From positions 558,001-622,000 of the forward strand of contig SEMN01000008.1 of assembly GCA_005408345.1 (NCBI GenBank): 64,000 bases of DNA. The letters are read 5' to 3'. The notes under the pieces were generated by a model. The model did not search any database, was not told the origin of the DNA, and worked only from the letters and a program-made list of their open reading frames with translations. The first letter of the stretch is position 1. Every line of letters begins with the position of its first letter. Shown piece by piece: positions 54,960 to 64,000 of this stretch. A program made the translations under genes and the position numbers. The stretch comes from Macquaria australasica. Lineage: Eukaryota > Chordata > Actinopteri > Centrarchiformes > Percichthyidae.

Positions 54960-57637
54960 CTGGAAGGAGACGAGGGAAGAGAATTGGACTTGGTGTTAAT
55001 TGGAGGGAAATATGTAGCTGTAACATCTACTGTAAATGACTACATGGATTGTTTTGAGTGGATTTGCTCTCACAATTTACCTTTGCGCAGGGAAGCACAA
55101 TCATCCACACATTTGTCATTGTCCTTGTGGATGGTGCTGAAGTTGGTGTTGTTGTGGTAGCGCAGGGAGTCTCCAGCGTTCCCACTGTAGTTGGCAAGGA
55201 AGAGCTTGTAGCTGTTGAGCTCATTACCCACAGTGAAAAAGCCATACTCAGCATAGCGCGTCTGTCCTTCCCAGTCCTGCATTGGAAAACACATATAACA
55301 TGATTTAGAGAGGTCTTAGAACCTGAGAATATTGGCTCTCATGATCTGACGTCTTAAACTTTAAGTTAGTTTGATTTATTATTCATTTTCTTATGCTCAG
55401 TACCCATATGAATTAATTGGTTCTGTGTTTATGCCCTCTTACTTTTGGCTATGAAATGGTTTAAGCATGGTTTACGTATTCTTGCTCTTTAGTGTCTCAG
55501 CCCAAGCTTAAATGAGTGCCATGTTTTCCAACACGTACCTCCATCTCAATCCTGAGCATACTGGGCTGCCTTGTTAGACGGAATATGTGGTCATTGCCTA
55601 GCCAGAAGTCTCCGCGGATGGATCCAAATCCACTTTTGTACTGCTTCCAGTCACGACTGAATGATGTCAGGCCGACCTTGCGCCTTTGGATCAGAGTCCA
55701 ACCACCTCCATTTGTCTCCATATCGCAGAAGACCTGAAAGTATTCAGTAGTAGTACCAAAATGTAACAGAATGCAGAGAGAAAAGAGGGCCCTCACCATG
55801 CTCTACCAAAGTGCACAAAGAAGACATGCTATACACAAGACTCAAGTATAACTTACATTCAGCTCAGGTGTACCCAGAAACTCGTCTTTAGGCAGTTTGT
55901 ACTCGCCAGAGATCTTGTAGTTCTTGCTGTAGAGGGATGCGCAGTCATATATGGCATCTGGAAAAAAGAATCTCTTCAGTTATGCCAAAACCATATGCAA
56001 TTTTATGAGCAGTTTTAAAAATGTGAAAGTCATCAATTCTAACGGTTTTATGGATATCTTAGTGATTGGACAGATGAAAAAATGACCTTTACCCCCACCA
56101 AAAGCAAAATAGATCAAAACATAGTGGAATATGCGCAGCATGGCTCAGATTTTTGCATAGTTCCCCTCTTTTACTCCTGTCACAGTATGGTGATGCCATT
56201 AATAGGGCTATGAGGTCACAATGGAACAATGAGCCCAGTACTTTAAAAAGTCTGTGTAAAGAAAAAGAGATGGAAAGCTTGCACTTCTTCTAATCTTTGC
56301 ACCCCTTCCTGTTCTGCTCTCCTGTCTCTAATTTACTCAAGTTTTAAAAAGGCCTCTGTGTTCCCTTTGCCAGGGACATAAATGTGGCCCTGTTAGACCA
56401 CACAGTTAAGGTATTGAAATAATAAACTACGTCATGCCTGGTTAACCTCTGTGCAGCAGCCAGTGCTGATTAGTTGTGTGTTTAAGTTGAGATGAATGTC
56501 GGAGATGATTTGGCTTTGATGGAGCTCTTTATTGACAGCCCTGCAGATGGGACTCTACAGCTCCAAATTAATGCTTTTGACTGCTGTCGGGCAGCTCAGA
56601 TAAGTGTGTGCACTGTAATCTATCTCACAACCAATTTACAGCAGTAATCTGAGACCCACGAAGCCATGGACAAGGCTGATTATAGTTTTCCACAGCTAAA
56701 ATAAATATATAGTGTTGTGTTCAAAATAGTTGGCCTATTTGATGACTGTTTTGGAATATTTAGGTTCTCACATTCCAATGATGGCTTCTGATTTTCTCCG
56801 CTTGTTATTTACTAGTTTCTTATCAATTCAAAAACGAGTACTCTTCCCAAAGAAACGCCCTTGTAATATATTGAAACTGAACCTCACAAAATTTCAAAAT
56901 GGTAGTTTTTTTTTATTCAATACAAAATTAAGACAGGCTGAAAAGGTTGGTAGACAAAACAGTACGTTTTAAGTTCAGTCATATCTAAAATCCATGGGCG
57001 GAAATAATTTTAACACCAGCAGTGAGACTTTGACAGCAATTGCTTAAAAGGCTAGAGACAGAAAAGGCAGGTAGCTCAAATATACACTTGAGTCTATTTT
57101 GTTAATGTAACTTACTGTCATATTAATTAAATTTAGCAAAAATAATTATTAAGCTAAAACTTATTCCTGCAATTGTTTGAGATGTTATGACACCAACCAG
57201 CAGCACACAAAACTTTGGCCAGTATGTAATTTAATTCCTACTGTATTAACAGCTGCTACAAAGTGTTGATGCTCACCTGATGAAGTCTGAGTTGCAGCCT
57301 GTAGGGTTTGTAGCTGCATGATCTCCACACGGTTGTTGATCTCTGAGTACTTGCTCTCTGCCTCTGTGACCCGGTCTTCTTGCTGCCGGTTCTGCTTGTC
57401 CAGCTCCATTATTTGCCTCACAACGTTAATCAAGTCTGTCTCCTGCTTGCGACTCAGCTCTTCAAGGAGACTGGTCAGATTGGCCACCTGAACCTTGAGA
57501 GAGCGCACCTCATCGCAGCACTGAGCCTTGGGAGGCTTTGGAGGTGCCAGTCTCTTCCTGGGATTCTGGGCCCATGTCTCTGCCAACAGGAGCAGTGTGA
57601 CCCCCAAAGCCACTACGCTCAAATTTACTTTTGCCAT
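54790..57637 (-). CDS. angptl7: angiopoietin-like protein 7 (complete, five exons, 340 residues)
   Basis: ANGPTL7 is a secreted glycoprotein related to angiopoietins. In mammals it is abundant in cornea and trabecular meshwork and is linked to eye pressure and matrix regulation. Five minus-strand exons join in phase: 57277-57637, 55857-55957, 55539-55733, 55081-55276 and 54790-54959. The product has a signal peptide (hydrophobic ALGVTLLLLA, likely cut after TWA near residue 23), a Cys-Cys pair at 40-41, a coiled coil (about 42-118) and a fibrinogen-like domain from DAIYDC (121) to the C-terminus. Marks of that domain are VFCDMETNGGGW, GFGSIRGDFWLGN, a KDNDKC calcium-site-like string and GYWYNCC. 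Potential N-glycosylation sites are N53, N248, N261 and N264. Human ANGPTL7 has 346 residues. The ATG context is strong (A at -3, G at +4). The gene lies antisense inside mtor intron 28, as in human. Confidence 0.96.
55081..55276 (-). CDS. angptl7: angptl7 exon 4 (residues 220-285)
   Basis: 196 bases, DWEGQTRYAEYGFFTVGNEL through CASLRK plus one base. It includes three possible N-glycosylation sites and the KDNDKCVDDC segment. Acceptor ATGCAG, donor GTAAAT. Confidence 0.95.
55539..55733 (-). CDS. angptl7: angptl7 exon 3 (residues 155-219)
   Basis: 65 codons, VFCDMETNGGGWTLIQRRK to SMLRIEME. Acceptor TTTCAG, donor GTACGT, phase 0 on both sides. Confidence 0.96.
55857..55957 (-). CDS. angptl7: angptl7 exon 2 (residues 121-154)
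   Basis: 101 bases encoding, with the split codon, DAIYDCASLYSKNYKISGEY through LGTPELN. It starts the fibrinogen-like domain. Acceptor TTCCAG, donor GTAAGT. It is too short to appear as a long open frame. Confidence 0.95.
55958..57276 (-). other. angptl7 intron 1
   Basis: 1.3 kb, GT-AG on the minus strand. No further exon was seen. The plus-strand frame at 56730-56972 has no recognisable content. Confidence 0.85.
57277..57637 (-). CDS. angptl7: angptl7 exon 1, coding part (signal peptide and coiled coil)
   Basis: 120 codons plus one base, MAKVNLSVVALG to ATQTSS. The donor GTGAGC follows on the minus strand. It contains AESKYSEINNRVEIMQLQT, which closely follows the human coiled coil. Confidence 0.95.
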
Positions 57638-57865
57638 TTTCTATACAAAAGTTCTAGATTTTCATACAGTCTCAGGTGCTTTTGATAGCTTTCGTTGTTC
57701 AAAAGCAGTCCGTCCCTGTAGAAGGTCTTTGGTGGAAATATGGAAAAGGACAAGAGCTTTGGCTGACCAGTTGAGTTGGAGCTCCTCTTTGACCAACAGC
57801 TCAGCCAGGCTATGTCTTATTTCCTCAGTGAAGCCCTCCTCTGCCTGAACATCTTAAATATTTTG
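57638..57865 (-). promoter_or_regulatory. angptl7 5' leader and possible promoter
   Basis: Upstream of the ATG on the minus strand. A TATA-like word (ATATTTAAG, near 57852-57860) could set transcription about 200 bases before the ATG. Beyond it on the plus strand is a C/T-rich block (57875-58000). No transcript evidence. Confidence 0.3.
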
Positions 57866-60459
57866 CATATGGGTCCTCCCCCTCACTCCCGATGCACTCA
57901 CTGTGCTGACCCTCTCCAACCCTCTGGGTGGAGGACCTTTCCCATCCCTCCTCCCCCTGCCCCCCTCTACCTCTCCCCTCATCTTACTTTCACTCATTCC
58001 ACAGAGGTTTTGCCCACGTTTCTCCTCCCTTTGTCAGGTGTTGAAGGTTTCTGGGCAGTAATGCTTTTTTGCCTCTGCCTGGAAGAGCAACATAAGGAGC
58101 TGAAGAAACTAAACAAAGGCTACTGTCTGAACTCATTGCTCTTTCAGTTACGTGCCACCTGTTACAGTGTGAAAATGCAAACTCTTGTATACTTTAACTA
58201 TATTTCATTTGTAATTATTGAGCTACACAGAAACATTGTTAAAACATTTAAATACTTGTTTTAGGCTTTAGAGCATTTGTATGTAATTTCCTTCCCTGTC
58301 TTTACACTTTAATTACCCTGTTAATGACAGATTTTACTATATCCTTGGGGCTGACCATTTCCTCAGTAAATTCGGTCTTCACATGCCAAGAGATGTGTGA
58401 AGTCACTAAGTACTCTTAATTGTAGGTTAAGCGTTCTATTGATGCTCCCCTTTTTGGCACATGCTGAAGCAGGCGTGTTTTCCGCAGATCCCTTCAGCAT
58501 CAAATTTCAAAAGGGTGTTGATACAAGGAGAAAAGCTTAGTGAAACCTTCAGGATAAAATTAGACCAAAATACAGTTTGCATTAAGCGGAAAGAATTTGT
58601 TCAGGAGAAGGCAGGCAAAGTCTGAATATGCTGTCTACATGTGTAAAGGCTTAACATTTTGCCATCACACAAGCACTGCATTTTTTAGTAGCTAAATGGT
58701 ATACTGTTACCCACGAGAGAAACCACAGAGCAACACAATGAAATTATATTCTTGTGGCTTTTATGAATAGCAGAAGGAAGCGACAATGCTGCCATTGGTT
58801 TTCATGTTGTGTTACCACTGCAAAATGTGCAATTTGAAAATAATTTCATAGAAACACTGTAAGCATTGGAAAGCACAGGAAACACTGTAATCAACCAAAT
58901 ATACTCATTAATATTCCAGTTTCCTTTTTTATGTGATTCTACTAGTGCTGAAAAGATTAGTCAATTAACAAAAAATAAATCAAACATTTCTTTTTTAACC
59001 TTTAGTTTATTCAGTGAAGGTTTACTGAGAAATTGCCCATACTCTGACAAAAACTAAGAGGCTCTTCAGATCCAAAATGAATCACTGTTGTCCATCTAGC
59101 GATTAATACTGCTGCTTTTAGTTTTTTGTTGTGTATATATACATGAGGGCGTAGTTCAAGACTCATACAGTGTATATGGGGACGCATGGGTGAATGCAGA
59201 CACATACATGCATTGTCTATGTATTCATTCTGGTTTCCTTGTAGGTTGCGTGACCACACCCAGGTAGCAGATAAGTTAATATGAAACTCCTTTTGCTTCT
59301 TACCTCCCTTCTCCTGATTGGTCATTGGTCTGGTAGCCTATTTTTGTCTCTAGAATACGTGGAGCTCAATTAAGTTGTGCTGATGATGGTCCTTTAACTT
59401 TTAACTTTTTGCACATGGAATAAATTGGTTCTTTTTCAGCTGGCCCGTGTTGACCCATTGAAATAGAACCCAAACACGGGTTTGACCCGGGTCAGTCTGA
59501 ATTGGGCATGAAGGAGCTCTGTACAATGATTAGTAGCAGGTTACATGGACTAATTCACTCAGTGATTTTTGTAATACTGTTCAATGATTTGCAGGGGAAA
59601 CACTCACAGGCACTTAGAATGGTCATTGCGGTTGGGAGTTGGAGCCAAATTCTTAATACCTACAATTGTGGAAGATACAAAACAATCTTGCACCAGGGAA
59701 AGTTGCGACCTTGTGATGAACCACCATTTACAATCTGCTGCTGAATGTCGTACATTTGTGTGGCTTAATGACAATGTTTGCAAAATTCCTGCTTTTGGCT
59801 CGTCCTCTCTTTTCAAATTTCTAACATGCCAATCACTGGCTGGGGGTGAAAATAATACCTTTCCAATGTCAGACATCAGAGAGGCTTTCTTGAATCTTTA
59901 TTCTGTGGAATTTTTATCTCACCCCAGCTTCACTGAGGAGCTGCCAGCCCTGCCAACTTAGAGGAGATGCCTTTGGAGATTAGGCCAAAAGGATGGTTGT
60001 GGGGATTTTTGGGGTGTCAGAGTATGCCTTGGGCATTGAGACAGCTGATAATGCATGACTTGCTATGTGGGATCATTGCCGTGCAAAATAGATGAACTGC
60101 CATAATGAAGTGCCAGTGAAAGCTGTAAATACAGGGCGTTGTGCATAACAGTACTAAGTGAGACATGGCTGAACCAGGACATTCCTTTCAGTTTTGACTT
60201 GAACTTTATGGGTTCTTTCTTCTCCACATAGACAGGAATGAACTGTCTGGTAAAGGCAGCGATGGAGGCGTTTGCACGTTCATAGATGAAAAGAAAAATG
60301 CTGACAATACACAGTGAAGTACAGTTGATGTATTAAACCACAACATTGAACTAACCCTGTTTTTTAAGTTTTTTAAGACCTATATGTTTGCCTTAAAGAT
60401 AAACTGAGTTTCTGACCACTTGTTGTGCTATGGACCAATGTTTTTTTGAGTGGGTCTGT

Positions 60460-60469
<10 letters not shown>

Positions 60470-60500
<31 letters not shown>

Positions 60501-60510
60501 TAATAATAAT
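60470..60510 (+). repeat. (AAT)n microsatellite
   Basis: About 13 AAT units with one interruption, immediately before a repeat-like block. It may be the microsatellite tail of that dispersed element. Confidence 0.92.
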
Positions 60511-60690
60511 CACACATTAAAAGCAGTTCTGAAAAGGTGAGTTTTGATTAGTGATTTGAACTGTGCAGTCTCAGATGTGTTTGGGAGAGAGTTCCAGAGG
60601 GAAGGGGCAGCTATGGAGAAGGCTCTGTCTCCTCAGGTCCAGTGCGTCTTGTGTATGTGCACATGGATCATGCGATACACATTCCTGCTG
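60511..60690. repeat. probable dispersed repeat fragment
   Basis: The block AAGGTGAGTTTTGATTAGTG ... GAGAGAGTTCCAGAGGGAAG ... GAGAAGGCTCTGTCTCCTCA has the wording of a widely dispersed element I recall from fish genomes, next to a triplet microsatellite. The class was not determined. Confidence 0.4.
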
Positions 60691-63600
60691 GGACTAAAAC
60701 AAAACATCTAGAAGTGAGAATATTTCAGGCTCAGTTGCACACATTTTGACTGTTGACTATTGAACATTCTCTTTTTTTACTACTTAATCTGTTTTGTGCA
60801 ATTCCCCTAACTTTATGAAAGTGCAGTGCTAAATCACTGGAGTACCCCTTTAAGCACTATTTGCAATTTGAGGCACATGATAATTCCCAAACACTTGTCC
60901 ACATTTATGCCATGTCTTGCATTTGAATTTCTTGTCTATAAATAAACACTACCAAGTACTGTACAGAACAACATGGGTGCAGTGACTTACAAATCCTGAG
61001 TCAGTAATATTATTCAGTTATATGAATTTATGTAACCAATGGAAGCACAAAGCTGAGGAGCAGATAGGGTTAACGGAATATCACAACTGTGGAGTAAAAA
61101 TAAAATTTGACACTTTTACCGTCGTCTGCCATCTTACTACATATCCTGCATCACCAGTGAAGCCTTGTTTTTTGTTTTTTTTTATAACCTCAGACTTTTT
61201 GTCCCTCCTGCCAAATGTTTGGCATGCATCCCTCACTTTTCCTCACTTGATCAGGCAGCATCATTGTTCTGCTCAGCATCATCTTTGTGTCATGGGAACT
61301 GTGGTTCAGCACTTTCCTCAAATTCCAAAATATGACATAATTATGAAATGGTCTGTTAGTGCTTTGATGTGTCACAGTGTAAAAGCTAAGTATTTGGATG
61401 TGTTTAGCTCTTCCTGTCCCAGACATTTTGCTCCCTGAATGTCGCTGGCCACATTTTACAATTGGTCACCGCTTTGCAATTTCCCCTTTACTCATTGCAT
61501 GGTTTTTTTTAATGTTGACATGTGCTTTGAGTTTCCTGTATTTTTTTTATTTTTGCTGATGCATATGGGAGTAATAAGCCATTTGTTGTCTTTACACAAA
61601 GATAAAAGGCAGTCTTTCATGTTCATTTTGCGCCAGTGTTTTAATTGCCAGAACACTGATTAGATCCTAAACATGATCATCCTCTCAATTTCCCCCATTT
61701 GTCAAATAAAAAAACAACAACAACAAAAAAAAAAAAAAACTTTTCATAATATTATGGTCAGCCCCACAGTCAGTACACCCCACATAATGTTCCCCTGGAT
61801 CTTCAGTCATACCTTTCCACTATATTTTAAAGTCTTCAGATGAAATCTACCAGAGAGAAACTATTTAAAGGTAATTGTGTTATGATAAGTATCTCTGCTA
61901 CAATATGTTACATTATAATCTACTTTACAGTTTCCAACTCTGCTGCCAACATAGAGACAGCAGAAGGTTTACTGGACTTAAACAAAAATCTGAATGTGTG
62001 CTCTATTTTTATCATCTTCACCTTAGCTAGCTTGTCTAAATAATATTTCTACAGTTGGCAGATGTTTCTAACTGTTCAGTAATGTAATGTTTGACGGTGC
62101 GTAGTGCCTGTTGACCTCCCTGTAAATCTTAACTTTAAGTCATTGATGTGCGTCAGCCTCTTTTGGAAAAATGTGGATAATTTGCCTTCCTGGATTTTCT
62201 CATTGCCCTAACTGCTGACTCTGTGAGTCACATCTCACTCTCCAGCAATGCATCCCAGCGGCAACACTTTCCTCGGGTCCTGGACTCTGTCATTCAGTGC
62301 TAGTACAGGAAAGTCCAGCTGGATGCTGTTTTATACGTTTAGCGTCACGCTGTTTTTCCTTTCAAAACAGCTTCTTTAAACACCATTTACCCGCTAACCA
62401 TGTCTCACCAGGCTCTGTAAAGAATGCGTGGCTCCTCTTAACATTAGAGGTATTCACTAAACTTTAACCAAAGCCCCCTTCTTTACAAGACTTCCTTGGG
62501 AGCCCACACATTTCATTGAACAGATTTTTTCCTTTGCACTTTAAGACAAGTTGGACACCCTGCTGTGCAATTGCAGTGTTGATAAGTGTTTTAAATCACA
62601 ATATGCTCACAAACGGCTTTTGTGTCCCTAAATACACTGGAAAAACGTTTTGTAATCAATCAGTGACCACTGGGCCCAAGCTGTCAGCAGAGCACTCATG
62701 GGTTCAATTACAGGAAAGGCAGGAGGTGAAAGCAGGAGCCAGTGGATTCCAGGGCTTCTATCTCAAAACCTTGAATTACATAATCTTTATTAACAGTAAC
62801 CACTCCCACCTGTCAGCTCCGTTCACACAAGATCCTCAGTTTGAATTGTACAAATTTTGGTATCTGTTTTGCTTATTTGAAGGTGCTTACACTCTATGTT
62901 TCATGAATCATTAATGTATCCTGTGTTAAAATTAACACAGCATATTAAGGCTAAAGGTAACATTTCCATTTTTTTTTATCTTGGATTACCATAGTAGCAA
63001 TATGGTATTGATTATTCTTTGAGGTTTGAAATAATGTAACACAGACCTCTGGCATCTAAATGAGCCAATAGATATGTACCGTCAATCAATCTTGAGTACA
63101 AGCCAGTATTGCAAAGCACTCGTAGTAGCAATGGATTCACTGTGATTCACTTACTGACTGTTAGTTTTAACTAAAGCAGAAGACAACTCAAGTAGCATTT
63201 TGCTTTTTAATGTAAGAAAGCAACCAGGTTTGCTGGATTTATTTTACATTATAAAATAGATACTTTTGGTCCGCAGCTCTACAGTCAGTTATTTACTCAG
63301 TCCAGCTTAATTGTTAGAAGAGTTTGAAAATAGACAGGAATAGAAATGGCATGCTGTACAATGCCTCCAAACTATTATAAAATCCTCATGGATATTAACC
63401 TTAATTTTAGACACCTAAGGCAAGCAGGAGTTACCATGGGTGTGTATTTCAAAAAATACAATGGATAATGATCTGCAGCTCAGTTAAACCTGGTCACATA
63501 TAGCGGTAAAATAAACTCTTCCATATTTCCCATAATGAAGGAGACAGTATGCACCGGGACATCCTCCAGCTCCGAGAGTGGCAGACTTCATGCCCTGGCA

Positions 63601-64000
63601 GACCATCAAGAGGTCTGGTGGCTGAGGCTGGTGATGGCTACCAGGTGGCTTCTGTTGCACAGCGGATGCGGGCCAGGCAGTGGCCGTCTGCTTGCCATTC
63701 TACAAACCAGTAGCTGGGACAGACAGTACTGAAGGGGAAGGGACGACGGATTAGCTACTATCCCTTTAGAATAGTTCCCCCTGCTTTGTATAAGCACAGT
63801 TGGCCATGTGGCACTGCTTCAGAGAGACGTTTCGTGACACTGGGTTGTAAAAACAGTTGTGTCATGGGACAGAAAACAAAAACCACTTGTACCAACATTT
63901 AGGGATTCCATTGTTTTTGCTAACCATTAAGTGTTTTTATCTTTGTTGGTATTAGAGTGATCTCAGACATTTAAGTCTTACCATTTATTAAAGTGCAAAA

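Larger units (their letters stand above)
57866..64000 (+). other. mtor intron 28, part right of angptl7 (continues off window)
   Basis: 6.1 kb with no mtor exon and no other gene recognised. It includes an AAT microsatellite (about 60470-60510), a repeat-like block directly after it, an A-rich run (about 61715-61739), and a GC-richer stretch at 63535-63740 open on both strands without recognisable protein content. Confidence 0.7.

Noticed and set aside
57528..58264. Two plus-strand frames (106 and 162 codons) opposite the angptl7 first exon and promoter
   Set aside because: The first is the antisense shadow of angptl7 exon 1. The second is pyrimidine-rich and Pro/Leu-rich with no recognisable motif.
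62516..62914. 132-codon plus-strand frame in mtor intron 28
   Set aside because: No domain, signal or homologue recognised, and the residue mix is typical of AT-rich random sequence. It does not encode the next mTOR residues.
1..64000. CRISPR arrays, tRNA or rRNA genes, bacterial operons
   Set aside because: None seen. The tandem repeats present are simple microsatellites, and the gene structure is spliced eukaryotic.

Overview
The window is vertebrate nuclear DNA, almost certainly from a teleost fish and probably a percomorph. Three split genes with vertebrate orthologues are visible. Introns are short, with 27 mtor coding exons in about 27 kb. CA/CT/TA microsatellites are frequent, and there are many short inverted-repeat (MITE and hAT-like) elements of teleost character. 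The species cannot be named from the sequence alone. Nothing bacterial is present: no operons, CRISPR arrays or tRNA genes were seen.

Layout. (1) 1-10083, minus strand: the 5' end of agrn (agrin). Exon 1 (9883-10083) encodes the signal peptide and the start of the NtA domain. Exon 2 (8023-8284) encodes the rest of NtA. Positions 1-8022 are agrn intron 2, which runs off the left edge and holds a decayed Tc1/mariner fragment and a long interspersed repeat. (2) About 10084-23400: the agrn promoter and 5' leader with a compound CT/CA microsatellite, then about 13 kb of intergenic DNA with repeats and no supportable gene. (3) 23.4-51.1 kb, plus strand: the 5' half of mtor (the mTOR kinase). There is a predicted non-coding exon 1 and 27 coding exons, numbered 2-28. 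They encode 1401 residues plus two bases, covering the N-terminal HEAT-repeat part and the first residues of the FAT domain. All reading phases join. The kinase half lies beyond the right edge. (4) 51080-64000: mtor intron 28, which continues off the window. It contains a complete five-exon angptl7 gene on the minus strand (54790-57637, 340 residues).

The genes are unrelated in function: neuromuscular junction matrix, growth-control kinase, and secreted fibrinogen-like factor. The antisense nesting of angptl7 inside mtor is an old vertebrate arrangement. The head-to-head agrn/mtor neighbourhood differs from human, where the two genes are far apart on chromosome 1p36.

The less ordinary observations are a GC-AG intron in mtor, one hAT-like element inserted inside another in mtor intron 18, a repeat copy ending about 30 bases before an mtor 3' splice site, a cluster of GCTAACGTTAGC-like palindromes around the mtor start, and an unexplained coding-like island in mtor intron 15. 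I found no convincing previously undescribed biological system.
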